From positions 1 through 64,000 of the forward strand of contig JAEUKE010000122.1 of assembly GCA_016794345.1 (NCBI GenBank): a stretch of DNA of 64,000 nucleotides. The letters are read 5' to 3'. The translations under genes were made by a program, and so were the position numbers. This document shows positions 47,508-55,005 of this stretch, piece by piece. Numbering within the stretch: position 1 is the first letter of the stretch; each line of letters begins with the position of its first letter. The DNA comes from Myxococcales bacterium. GTDB taxonomy: Bacteria > Myxococcota_A > Polyangia > Polyangiales > Polyangiaceae. The notes beneath the pieces were generated by a model. It saw nothing but the letters and a program-made list of their open reading frames with translations. It had not been told where the DNA came from and made no database searches.

Positions 47508-48170
47508 TCAGGGCATTGGGCGCTGGTCGTCGGGAGCGAGCGTCGAGATCGTGCAGCGCACCGTGCTGCAATGGTGACAGACCACGTCTTCGCTTTGCTC
47601 GTGTACCTTTCGGTACGTAGCGCCGTCGAACCGATAGGTCCGCTTGATTGTGCGACGTCGTGCCGGTTGGAGCGGGTCGGGTTGCGCGCCGACCTCGACG
47701 ACGGTCGTCAGCTCGGGGAGGCCGCTCGAGATGGGGCCCGTCTTCGGTTCGACGCTTCCCGCGACGACGCCGACCTTGTGACCGCAGTCGCCGCGGGCGA
47801 CGTAGACGGCGCGATGAAGGTCGAAGTTGCAGTCGCCCTCGGCGGGCTCGGGGACGAGCGCGTCGCGCGCACCGTCCCCGTCGATGTCCAACGAGCGGTC
47901 GGTCGCGACGCTGACGGTGTTGTTTGTTTGAAAGGGCTGGCTCGGATCGGGTGGGGAAGACTGCGTGTGCACGCGATCGACCCGAAAGCTCAGCTCCGGG
48001 ATGGGCACGCAGGGGCCGCGGAGCGGAAGTCCGGCGGACGTGGCTGCGACCGGCGGCGCGCTCGTGGCCGCGCTCGGCAGACGAACGTCCTGCACCTGAA
48101 CCGGTTCGGTCGAGCCGCACCCCACCAAGTTGGCGAGGAGAACGAGCGCGAGTTGCACTCGGCTCGTCAC
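47508..48170 (-). CDS. lipoprotein coupled to a sensor kinase
   Basis: A 220-residue lipoprotein: VTSRVQLALVLLANLVGCGS has a good LVGC lipobox. The mature part is Pro/Ala-rich at first (TSAPPVAATSAG), then a beta-rich domain with NNTVSVATDRSLDIDGDGAR, an EF/FG-GAP-like acidic loop, and paired Cys (GDCNFD, ARGDCGH, CHHCSTVRC). No family is recognised. The GTG start at 48170 overlaps the stop of the histidine kinase by four bases (GTGA), so it is translationally coupled. It may be a sensor partner or target of that kinase. Confidence 0.68.
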   Translation of the reverse strand: MTSRVQLALVLLANLVGCGSTEPVQVQDVRLPSAATSAPPVAATSAGLPLRGPCVPIPELSFRVDRVHTQSSPPDPSQPFQTNNTVSVATDRSLDIDGDGARDALVPEPAEGDCNFDLHRAVYVARGDCGHKVGVVAGSVEPKTGPISSGLPELTTVVEVGAQPDPLQPARRRTIKRTYRFDGATYRKVHEQSEDVVCHHCSTVRCTISTLAPDDQRPMP

Positions 48171-49936
48171 CCGCTGTCCTCCTCGCTTCCGTGCTGATGC
48201 CGGCTGACGGGCTGCGCGGTGGTCTCGAGCGGCTTCTCGAGCAGGCTCGGACCGGCGATGGGCAAGGTGATCTCGAACACGGCGCCGCCTTTCGTCGCGG
48301 GCCGATAGACGATCTCCCCGCCGTGCTCGAAGACGATGCGCTGGCAAATGGCGAGGCCCAGGCCGGTGCCGGTCGCCTTGCTCGTGGCGTAGGGCTCGAA
48401 GAGGCGCTCGCGCATCTCCTCGGAGACGCCGGGGCCGTTGTCGCGGACGACGATGCGGACCTTGTCTTTGCCTTGTTTGTCGATCGTCACGAGCACGCGT
48501 GGATCCGCGCGGACGGCGCTCGCCGCCTCGAGGCCGTTCTGTACGAGGTTGGTGAGCACCTGGATGACCTGGTCCTTGTCGGCGCGGACCGGCGGGATGT
48601 CGCCGGCCTGGAGCTCGACGCGAGGAGGGGCGTCGGGGTCGCCGGTCTTGACCATCTCGGGATCGGCGGCGTGGAGCGAGACCACGCCGCGTGCCGCCTG
48701 CACGAGGTCCATCGGCTCGGGGTTGGGCGCGGGGAGCCGCTGGAACTTGGTGAACTCGCTGACGATGTTCGTGATGCGGTGCACCTCTTCCAGGACGGTG
48801 CGTGTGGCCTCGTCGAAGTATTCGTCGAACCGCTCGTCGCCGCGGTCGCGCAGGCGGCGCAGCGTCTCCACCGCGGCGCGGATGGGCGCGAGCGGATTCT
48901 TGATCTCGTGCGCGACCTGCCTCGCGATCTCGCGCCGGGCGGCGATGCGCTCGGTCACGGCGAGGCGTTTCTTCATGCGCGAGAGCTCGTCGATTGTCTT
49001 GTTGAACGTCTCGGCGAGGACGCGGATCTCGCGGCCCCCGCGTGCGCGCACGGGCCGCGGCTCGCCGCTCAGCACCTCGCCGGTCTCGCGCGCGAGCTCG
49101 CGGAGCGGCTTGGCGAGGGAGCGCCCGAGGAGGAGGGCGAGCAGGAGCGCGGCGCCCGCGCCGGCCGCGCCGCTCACGATGATCTCGCGATCGAGGAGCT
49201 CGAGCGCGTCCCGGAGGCGCGCGCGGGACAGGGTCGCGACGACCGAGAGCCCGGGCACGGCCTTCACCTCCACCACGCGGACCTCTTGCCCGTCGGAGGA
49301 AGGGGGCGGCGCTTCGCCCGAGGGGAGCACGGCGAGCGTCGCGCCGTGCGCGCGTCCCACGCGGTCGAGGATGTTCTCGATCCGCCGCGCGCCGACGAGG
49401 CCGAGCACGAGCGAGCGCTGCGATTTCGAGCAAGCGACCTCGAGCGAAAGCTCGCCGCCCGCGGCCTGCGGTCGCAGGCGGACGGCAGGTTTGTCGGCCT
49501 CCTGGATCAGCTTGCCCAGGCGGGGGTTCTTCGTTCGGCGCGTCTTCGTGTCCGAGGAGGAGACGATGAACCCGTCGGGCGTCACGAGCGCGAGCTCGTC
49601 GAGGCTGCGCGCAGCGGCCTCGGCGGGGACGTGGTGATCGATGGAGAGCAAGCTCCCGGTCTCGAGCGTGAGCGGATCACCTTTCACGCGCTCGAGATCG
49701 ACGAGCGCCTTCTCCACGAAGGTCGCCCGCGCGCAGAGCGGGACGGTCAGGTCCTTCAGCTGCGTCGCTTCGGACTGGAGCGACTCCTCCACCTCGTGGG
49801 TGGCCGCCTCGATGCGCGCGGAGAAGTCCGCCTCCATCAGCCGGCGTGAGGTCGTCCGCACGCGGACTCCCCAGAGCGCCGTCGCCCCGATCGCGACGAG
49901 CACGAACGCCAGCGCGAGCCGCAGCGCAAGAGGCAC
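48167..49936 (-). CDS. membrane sensor histidine kinase (NtrY/AtoS-like)
   Basis: A 589-residue kinase. Membrane segments are at ~5-24 and ~252-272 (IIVSGAAGAGAALLLALLLG), with a ~225-residue periplasmic sensor between them (double-Cache-like, LALVTPDGFIVSSSDTKTRR). HAMP-like linker RSLAKPLRELARETGEVLSG follows. The H-box is RQVAHEIKNPLAPIRAAVE, N-box LTNLVQNGLEAAS, G1 VRDNGPGVSEEM and G2 GTGLGLAICQRIVFEHGG; all are intact. No partner response regulator is adjacent. A small lipoprotein gene overlaps its end. The GTG start at 49936 lies 10 bases from a 24-base palindrome that contains the likely Shine-Dalgarno sequence. Confidence 0.9.
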   Translation of the reverse strand: MPLALRLALAFVLVAIGATALWGVRVRTTSRRLMEADFSARIEAATHEVEESLQSEATQLKDLTVPLCARATFVEKALVDLERVKGDPLTLETGSLLSIDHHVPAEAAARSLDELALVTPDGFIVSSSDTKTRRTKNPRLGKLIQEADKPAVRLRPQAAGGELSLEVACSKSQRSLVLGLVGARRIENILDRVGRAHGATLAVLPSGEAPPPSSDGQEVRVVEVKAVPGLSVVATLSRARLRDALELLDREIIVSGAAGAGAALLLALLLGRSLAKPLRELARETGEVLSGEPRPVRARGGREIRVLAETFNKTIDELSRMKKRLAVTERIAARREIARQVAHEIKNPLAPIRAAVETLRRLRDRGDERFDEYFDEATRTVLEEVHRITNIVSEFTKFQRLPAPNPEPMDLVQAARGVVSLHAADPEMVKTGDPDAPPRVELQAGDIPPVRADKDQVIQVLTNLVQNGLEAASAVRADPRVLVTIDKQGKDKVRIVVRDNGPGVSEEMRERLFEPYATSKATGTGLGLAICQRIVFEHGGEIVYRPATKGGAVFEITLPIAGPSLLEKPLETTAQPVSRHQHGSEEDSG

Positions 49937-49946
49937 GGCTACGGAT

Positions 49947-49970
49947 CCCCCTCCACTCGAGTGGAGGGGG
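49947..49970. repeat. 24-base perfect palindrome upstream of the sensor kinase
   Basis: CCCCCTCCACTC (49947-49958) followed directly by GAGTGGAGGGGG (49959-49970), an exact reverse complement centred on CTCGAG. On the minus strand the GGAGGGGG arm is about 11 bases from the kinase GTG, so it may be an operator or hide the ribosome binding site. No second copy was noticed in this window. Confidence 0.55.
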
Positions 49971-50036
49971 GCAGGGGGGAGGAAGGTGCAGGGACTGGCT
50001 CACCCATTGGCTACGGGCTCCAGTCTGCGCAGCACG

Positions 50037-50522
50037 TCACTCCATGTCGAGCACGCGCACGCCGCGGCTCTGCTTCGCGGTCTCGACCGCCACGCGGAGG
50101 GTCTCGTAGAGCTTCACGACGTCCGTCTTCAGGTGCTCGAGCGTGACGATGGGGGTCGTCTTGTCGAACGTGGTGAGCTGGATGTTCCCGGTGCCGAGGA
50201 GGCGCTGGCCGAATGGCCGATCGACCGTGAAGTCGTTGATGCGGTAGAGGTCCAGCTGCTCCATCGTCTTCGAGAAGATGCCTCGATCGATGACGACGCG
50301 CTGGGTCGTGATCTTGTACCGCACGCCGCCGCGCCGGAAATAGAGCCAGATGGCCGCGAGGCCGGCGGTGAAGAGGAGCAAGAACACGATGCCGATGCTC
50401 GAGACGAGCGCCGGCTCGCCCTCGAACAGCACCTGTTCGTTCGTTGCGAGGTTCTGGCCGCCCGCGGGCTGAATCGCCCCGGCGGGAGCTGCGGGAGGGG
50501 GCCCCCCGGAAGGGCCGAGCAT
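50037..50522 (-). CDS. PH-domain (bPH2/DUF304, YdbS-like) membrane protein
   Basis: A 161-residue protein. A Pro/Gly/Ala-rich N-terminus (MLGPSGGPPPAAPAG) precedes a hydrophobic segment (SSIGIVFLLLFTAGLAAIWLY). The bPH2-like domain follows: GVRYKITTQRVVIDRGIFSK and DLYRINDFTVDRPFGQRLLG. These domains are found in small membrane proteins of unknown function. The ATG at 50522 was preferred to the far-upstream starts that run through the opposite sigma-factor gene. The gene is divergent from the sigma factor, with the promoter region between 50523 and 50601. Confidence 0.82.
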   Translation of the reverse strand: MLGPSGGPPPAAPAGAIQPAGGQNLATNEQVLFEGEPALVSSIGIVFLLLFTAGLAAIWLYFRRGGVRYKITTQRVVIDRGIFSKTMEQLDLYRINDFTVDRPFGQRLLGTGNIQLTTFDKTTPIVTLEHLKTDVVKLYETLRVAVETAKQSRGVRVLDME

Positions 50523-50601
50523 GGGCGCGGTCACGAAGGAAGGCGTATCAGGTTTCAGGGAAACAGGCGACGCCGCAAAAACGTGTATCCTCGGCCGGCG
50601 C

Positions 50602-51213
50602 GTGGCTTCGAGCGACGATGAAACAGCTTTCGTGGCGCGCCTCGTGGCGCGAGACGAGGCAGCCTTCAACGAGCTCGTGGTCACCTACGAGCGGCGGGTG
50701 TTCGCGCTCGTGTTCCGCATGCTTGGCCGGCGCGAAGAGGCGGAGGACCTGGCGCAGGAGGTCTTCGTCCAGGTCTTCAAGGCGATCGACCAGTTCCGTG
50801 GTGACTCGAAGCTCTCGACCTGGATCTACCGAATCGCCGTCAACCTCTGCAAAAACCGCACGAAGTACCTCGCCCGGAGGCAGGTCGGGGAGCAAGATGA
50901 CGTGGACGCGATGGCCGATAGGGCGCCCCTCTCGGCGGCCAAGGGCGTCAGCGTCGGGGACATCAGCCGGCCCGACGAGCTCGTCGAGGGCATGCAGCTC
51001 GAGGTGATCGTGAAGCACGCGATTCAGCAGATCGAGCCGGACTTCCGGGAAGTGCTCATTCTGCGCGACGTCGAGGACATGTCCTACGAGGAGATCGCTG
51101 CCGTGACCGGCCTGGCAGACGGCACCGTGAAGAGCCGCATCCACCGCGCGCGCAGCCAGCTGCGCGTGCTCGTCGAGAAGGCCATCGGAGAGAAGCTGAG
51201 GGGTCAGTCATGA
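50602..51213 (+). CDS. RpoE-type ECF sigma factor
   Basis: A 203-residue ECF sigma factor. Region 2 is AFNELVVTYERRVFALVFRM, LGRREEAEDLAQEVFVQVF and KLSTWIYRIAVNLCKNR. Region 4 is PDFREVLILRDVEDMSYEEI, then AAVTGLADGTVKSRIHRARS. These are the normal features of the RpoE group acting in envelope stress responses. The GTG at 50602 (VASSDDETAF) was chosen because the ATG at 50521 lies inside the divergent gene's start and adds residues without homology. The stop overlaps the next start (ATGA), the usual arrangement of a sigma factor with its anti-sigma. Confidence 0.9.
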   Translation: MASSDDETAFVARLVARDEAAFNELVVTYERRVFALVFRMLGRREEAEDLAQEVFVQVFKAIDQFRGDSKLSTWIYRIAVNLCKNRTKYLARRQVGEQDDVDAMADRAPLSAAKGVSVGDISRPDELVEGMQLEVIVKHAIQQIEPDFREVLILRDVEDMSYEEIAAVTGLADGTVKSRIHRARSQLRVLVEKAIGEKLRGQS

Positions 51214-51599
51214 CCGACAGCGACGACGACGACGACAAGGTCCGCGCGATGGTCAAGCGCGCAGCCAAGGCCCGCGAGCAGCGCGCGGCCGAGACGCCTC
51301 CGCCCTCCGCGGATCCGCCGCCCTCGTCGGGCGACGCCGAGGTCGTCGTCGACGAGGTCGATCTCAAGGAGGCGCTGCGCGGCGCGCTCCGCCCGCCGCC
51401 CGGCTCGGTCGCGCCCGACATCCTCCGTGGCGTCCAGAAGAAGCTCCGCGTCCGCTCGCGCGGCAAGTTCTACGGCGACGGCTGGAGCACCTCCGCCTCG
51501 CCGCGCTCCACCTACCTGGTGACGAGCGCCATCATGCTCGTGCTCGTCGCCATCGTGTTCCTCGTGCTCGTGCCTTGGGCTTCCGACAAGCTGCCCTGA
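51210..51599 (+). CDS. small membrane protein, possible anti-sigma factor
   Basis: A 129-residue protein with one C-terminal membrane span (~103-123, LVTSAIMLVLVAIVFLVLV). The N-terminal part is acidic and Pro-rich (MTDSDDDDDKVRAMVKRAAK; TPPPSADPPPSSG), followed by VDLKEALRGALRPPPGSVAPDILRGVQ. It overlaps the sigma gene by ATGA, so translation is coupled. The zinc-binding HxxxCxxC motif of many anti-sigma factors is absent. An anti-sigma role is therefore a guess from position and topology. Confidence 0.62.
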   Translation: MTDSDDDDDKVRAMVKRAAKAREQRAAETPPPSADPPPSSGDAEVVVDEVDLKEALRGALRPPPGSVAPDILRGVQKKLRVRSRGKFYGDGWSTSASPRSTYLVTSAIMLVLVAIVFLVLVPWASDKLP

Positions 51600-51658
51600 G
51601 CAGGGAAGACGGTCACGCGGCTGCAGTAGGATTGTCGGCGACGGAGGAGGGTTCCACG

Positions 51659-52495
51659 ATGCGAGCGCTTGGTTTGGTGGTGTTGCTCTCGGGGATGGGT
51701 CTCTTCGCTTGTGGGGACGACTCCACCACCGGCGGCTCGGGGGGCGGCGGGACGGGCGGGCTGGGGTCGGGCGGCGGGGGCGACGTCCCGTTCTCCGATC
51801 TCCCGGGCCGCATTCGCTTCGTGAACTTCGTCTCCGACGGCACGAAGGGGGTGGACCTGGACCTCTACTGGGGAAACACGCAGGCCGAGAGCGAGCTCGT
51901 CGGCACCGTCGCGTACGGCGAGATCACGGAGTATCTCACCCCGCGTCGTCCCGGCGGGTCGGCGGCGGCTTTGCTCGACCCTGACGAGACTGTCTACTTC
52001 ATGGTCCGCAAGGGCGACATGGCCGCGACGCCGTCGGCCTTCCTCGTCAGGCAAGAGGAGACGTTCGACGCGAGCACGACGCTCACGATCGGGCTCGCGT
52101 CCAAGGAGAACGTCTTCGGCGACGACCTGGTCGTCGAGTCCACCCCCATCCTCGAGCACGTCTTGCCCGTGCCGGGCGCGGCCGACGCCCACGTTTACGC
52201 GTGGGACGGCCCCTTCCAGCGGATCGCCGGCGGTGACTTCGTCGAGGTGGCCGCCGAAGGGATCTGCGGGCCGGAGCTCGTCTCCGCGACCGGGAACATC
52301 GGAGAAGCTGCGGTGCTTGCCCCGACCGCGACGGGGCTCTTCCTGGCTGACGCCAACACGACCTGCGCGACGGGCTCTGCGCCTGCGGCGGGTGGCCTCG
52401 CCGCAGGCAAGTCCTATGTGCTGCTCGGCAAGGCTGACACGTTCGAGGTCAGCGCCCGCCAGGCGGTGTTGCTCGAGCTCTCGGTCGGCGACTGA
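51659..52495 (+). CDS. lipoprotein with Gly-rich linker (DUF4397-like)
   Basis: A 278-residue lipoprotein: MRALGLVVLLSGMGLFACGD with an LFAC lipobox, then a Gly-rich linker (TTGGSGGGGTGGLGSGGGG). The mature part is beta-rich: GRIRFVNFVSDGTKGVDLDL, ELVGTVAYGEITEYLTPRRP and SVGD at the end. The opening IRFVN...DVDLY pattern resembles the DUF4397 beta-sandwich repeats, but I am not certain. The start has an excellent ribosome binding site (GGAGGAGGG). No functional clue beyond surface location. Confidence 0.68.
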   Translation: MRALGLVVLLSGMGLFACGDDSTTGGSGGGGTGGLGSGGGGDVPFSDLPGRIRFVNFVSDGTKGVDLDLYWGNTQAESELVGTVAYGEITEYLTPRRPGGSAAALLDPDETVYFMVRKGDMAATPSAFLVRQEETFDASTTLTIGLASKENVFGDDLVVESTPILEHVLPVPGAADAHVYAWDGPFQRIAGGDFVEVAAEGICGPELVSATGNIGEAAVLAPTATGLFLADANTTCATGSAPAAGGLAAGKSYVLLGKADTFEVSARQAVLLELSVGD

Positions 52496-52510
52496 AGCCG
52501 ACCGCACGAG

Positions 52511-52864
52511 TCAGCTCGGGCCGTGGTGTTTGACCTCACCGCGGCGCTTTCGCGCCCACTCCTCGAGCATGCGCTTCATGTCATCGAACGACGAGTCGAT
52601 CGCGGCGTAGAGATCCTTCTGGGAGGATTCGTCCTCCGGCTTGCGACCGACGACGAGCTCGTCGCCCGGGACCGTCACGTCGATCATCACGCGGTAGGCG
52701 GTGCCGTGCCGGTGATGCGCGCGGCTCGGGGCCTCGATCACGACGCGGCAGCTCGTGATCCGATCGAAGTACTTCTCCAGCTTGGCGGTGCGCTTCTCGA
52801 CGTACTCACGGACGAAGTCCGACGAGTCCATGTCGCGGAAGGTGATCTGCAGAGGCAGTTGCAT
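52511..52864 (-). CDS. hpf: ribosome hibernation promoting factor (HPF/YfiA family)
   Basis: A 117-residue short-type HPF that binds the 30S decoding region and stabilises inactive ribosomes in slow growth. The sequence follows the family: LQITFRDMDSSDFVREYVEKR, KLEKYFDRITSCRVVIEAPS, YRVMIDVTVPGDELVVGRKP, and KDLYAAIDSSFDDMKRMLEE. No C-terminal dimerisation domain is present, so it is the short form. The ATG at 52864 with GAGAGG upstream was preferred over GTG at 52870. It is in the same leftward orientation as gpsA but precedes the intergenic gap. Confidence 0.92.
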   Translation of the reverse strand: MQLPLQITFRDMDSSDFVREYVEKRTAKLEKYFDRITSCRVVIEAPSRAHHRHGTAYRVMIDVTVPGDELVVGRKPEDESSQKDLYAAIDSSFDDMKRMLEEWARKRRGEVKHHGPS

Positions 52865-52952
52865 GCCCACCCTCTCGCAAGCGGCGAGCCACTTTCATGT
52901 GCCTGAAAACACAGACGAAGCACGCGCCGCGGCGCAAGCGCTGCGCGCGACC

Positions 52953-53978
52953 TCAGGCTCGCGATTGGAAGAGCGCGACGTCGCGACCCGCAGGGGTGCG
53001 CATCAGGTCGCGGACCGCCGCCTGCGCCGACTGACCTTCGTGGATGATTCGGTAGACGGCTTCGAGCAGCGGCGCTTCGACGCCAATGTCGCGCGCGAGC
53101 TCGTGTGCGGCGCGGCTCGTGGAGACGCCCTCCGCCACCATCCCGAGATCCTCGAGCGCTTGCGAGAGCGAGACGCCGCGGGCGAGCGCCCGGCCGATGC
53201 GATGGTTTCGCGAGTGTTGGCTCGCGCAGGTGACGACGAGGTCCCCGAGGCCCGCGAGCCCGCTCAGCGTCGTGGGGTCACCGCCCATCGTCACGGCGAT
53301 GCGCGTCATCTCGGCGAGGCCCCGCGTGACGAGGAACGCCTTCGCGTTCTCGCCGACGTTCATCTCGGTGGCGATGCCCGCAGCGATGGCGACGACGTTC
53401 TTCAACGAGCTCGCGATCTCGACCCCGAGCACGTCTTCGCCGTAGAACACCATCAGCTCGTCGCAGGTGAGCGCCGCCTTCGCCGCGCGGATCACGTCCG
53501 GGTAGTGGCTCACGACGACGGTGCCGGCGGGCGCGCCGCGCGCGATCTCGGGGGCGATGTTGGGGCCCGAGAGCATGCCGAGCTGCCGGATGCAGGTCTC
53601 GTCGTGGATGATCTCGCTCATTCGCGCGAGCGTCCCGAGCTCCAGGCCCTTCGTCCCGTGCACGACGAAGTGGTAGGGCCGAAAGTGCTCACCCACGGTT
53701 TTGCAGACGTCGCGCATCGCTTGCGCGGGCACGATGACGAACACGAGCTCGGCCTTGTCGAGCGCGTCCTTCGGGTCGGTCACTGCGCGCACGTTCGGCG
53801 AGAGCCGCAAGCCTGGGACCGCCGTCTCGTTCGTGTGCTGGAGATTGACCTCGTCACGGACCTTCGCGTCGCGAGTCCACAACGTGACCTCGCGGCCGTT
53901 TCGCGCCACGCGGTCCGCGACGACCGTCCCCCAGTTGCCGGCCCCGAGCACCGCGACCTTGGCGTGCGCGACGTCCAT
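52953..53978 (-). CDS. gpsA: NAD(P)-dependent glycerol-3-phosphate dehydrogenase
   Basis: GpsA reduces dihydroxyacetone phosphate to sn-glycerol-3-phosphate for phospholipid synthesis in the cytoplasm. The 341-residue protein shows the dinucleotide fold KVAVLGAGNWGTVVADRVAR, VFVIVPAQAMRDV, the substrate-binding HGTKGLE, the conserved LSGPNIAPEIARGAP and catalytic Lys in IASSLKNVVAIAAGI, and GLAGLGDLVVTCAS. The ATG at 53978 (MDVAHAKV) was preferred; the ATG at 54002 would add 8 residues. It is divergent from the next gene, with 150 bases between them. Confidence 0.96.
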   Translation of the reverse strand: MDVAHAKVAVLGAGNWGTVVADRVARNGREVTLWTRDAKVRDEVNLQHTNETAVPGLRLSPNVRAVTDPKDALDKAELVFVIVPAQAMRDVCKTVGEHFRPYHFVVHGTKGLELGTLARMSEIIHDETCIRQLGMLSGPNIAPEIARGAPAGTVVVSHYPDVIRAAKAALTCDELMVFYGEDVLGVEIASSLKNVVAIAAGIATEMNVGENAKAFLVTRGLAEMTRIAVTMGGDPTTLSGLAGLGDLVVTCASQHSRNHRIGRALARGVSLSQALEDLGMVAEGVSTSRAAHELARDIGVEAPLLEAVYRIIHEGQSAQAAVRDLMRTPAGRDVALFQSRA

Positions 53979-54129
53979 GCCCGCCCCGCGTGCAGCGGTC
54001 ATGCCACCACGGCGGTGTGCACGGCCAGAGGCCCACGCCTGTGGCGTTCTGGGCACGGTTTGAGGGGCTGTGAGGAAATTGTGAGCGCACCTCGCTCGTA
54101 GGAAGGGCGTCTCACCGAGGTAGCCCCCA

Positions 54130-54555
54130 ATGACGAGAGCCGGTCTTTCCCTAGCCGAAGTCGAGGCAACCGTGCTCGACGCGGAGCGCTTGGCGGATGA
54201 GCTCGAGGCGCTCGGCGCCGAGGCCGGCCCCGAAGCGCCACTCTTCTCGCGGGCTCTCCGCACGATGGCTCGGAACTTGCGGCTCGCGCTCATCGCGCCG
54301 CCCGACGAGACCGTGCTGCTGAAGATGGTGCTCGGCCTGGAGACCACGATCCGCCGGGTCAGCGTGCGCAACCTCTCGCTCGGCGACAGCGTCCCTCCTT
54401 CCCAACGCGCCACGTTGCCGCCCCCACCTGGCCTCGCCCCGCAGGAGGTCTGGGAGAAGGCCTCGGACCGCGGTCCCGAGACGGCCCGCTGCCCTGCGCC
54501 GAAGGAGTCGGAGATCCGGGCCAAGGCCCACGTGCCTGCCAAGAAGAGCGGCTAG
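54130..54555 (+). CDS. hypothetical protein
   Basis: A 141-residue soluble protein. The N-terminal two thirds are helical (LAEVEATVLDAERLADELEA, RALRTMARNLRLALIAPP, LLKMVLGLETTIRRV). The C-terminal third is Pro-rich and probably disordered (SQRATLPPPPGLAPQEVWE). No known family is recognised. It is divergent from gpsA and lies 47 bases before the CBS-domain gene, which may be on the same transcript. Confidence 0.6.
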   Translation: MTRAGLSLAEVEATVLDAERLADELEALGAEAGPEAPLFSRALRTMARNLRLALIAPPDETVLLKMVLGLETTIRRVSVRNLSLGDSVPPSQRATLPPPPGLAPQEVWEKASDRGPETARCPAPKESEIRAKAHVPAKKSG

Positions 54556-54602
54556 CGATCCCGCGTTTCGTGGCTGGCCGAGGTCTTGCCTACGGCGAGC
54601 GC

Positions 54603-55001
54603 ATGGCAACCGAGATCCCGAGGTTCGCGGGCGACCTGATGACCCGCGAGGTCGTCACGCTCCAGCCTGACCAGACCATCGACCACCTGGATGAGGCGAT
54701 GCGCCTGCTCCGTTTCCGCCACTTCCCCGTCGTCGACGGGGATCGGGTCGTGGGCGTCGTCAGCCAGCGCGACATCTACCGGAGCACGCTCGCGGGGCCG
54801 GCCACCGTCGGCGCGCTCATGTCGCGCGAGGTCGTGACCGTCCCCCCCGAGATGCCGCTCCTCGAGGCCGGCAAGATCCTGCTCGAGCGAAAGCTCGGCT
54901 GCTTGCTCGTGGTGGACGGAGCCAAGAAGCTCTTGGGCATCCTCACCGAAGCCGATTTCACCAAGCTCGCGCTCGAGCTCCTCAAGGCACGGGCGGCCTG
55001 A
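54603..55001 (+). CDS. CBS-domain-pair protein
   Basis: A 132-residue stand-alone CBS pair, a regulatory module that binds adenine nucleotides. The first CBS motif is LMTREVVTLQPDQTIDHLDE with HFPVVDGDRVVGVVSQRDI. The second is LMSREVVTVPPEMPLLEAGK, ILLERKLGCLLVVDG and LLGILTEADFTKLALELL. The ATG at 54603 was preferred to the ATG at 54570, which adds residues outside the domain. It lies 4 bases before the outer-membrane protein gene, so the two may be co-transcribed. Confidence 0.9.
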   Translation: MATEIPRFAGDLMTREVVTLQPDQTIDHLDEAMRLLRFRHFPVVDGDRVVGVVSQRDIYRSTLAGPATVGALMSREVVTVPPEMPLLEAGKILLERKLGCLLVVDGAKKLLGILTEADFTKLALELLKARAA

Positions 55002-55005
55002 CGGC

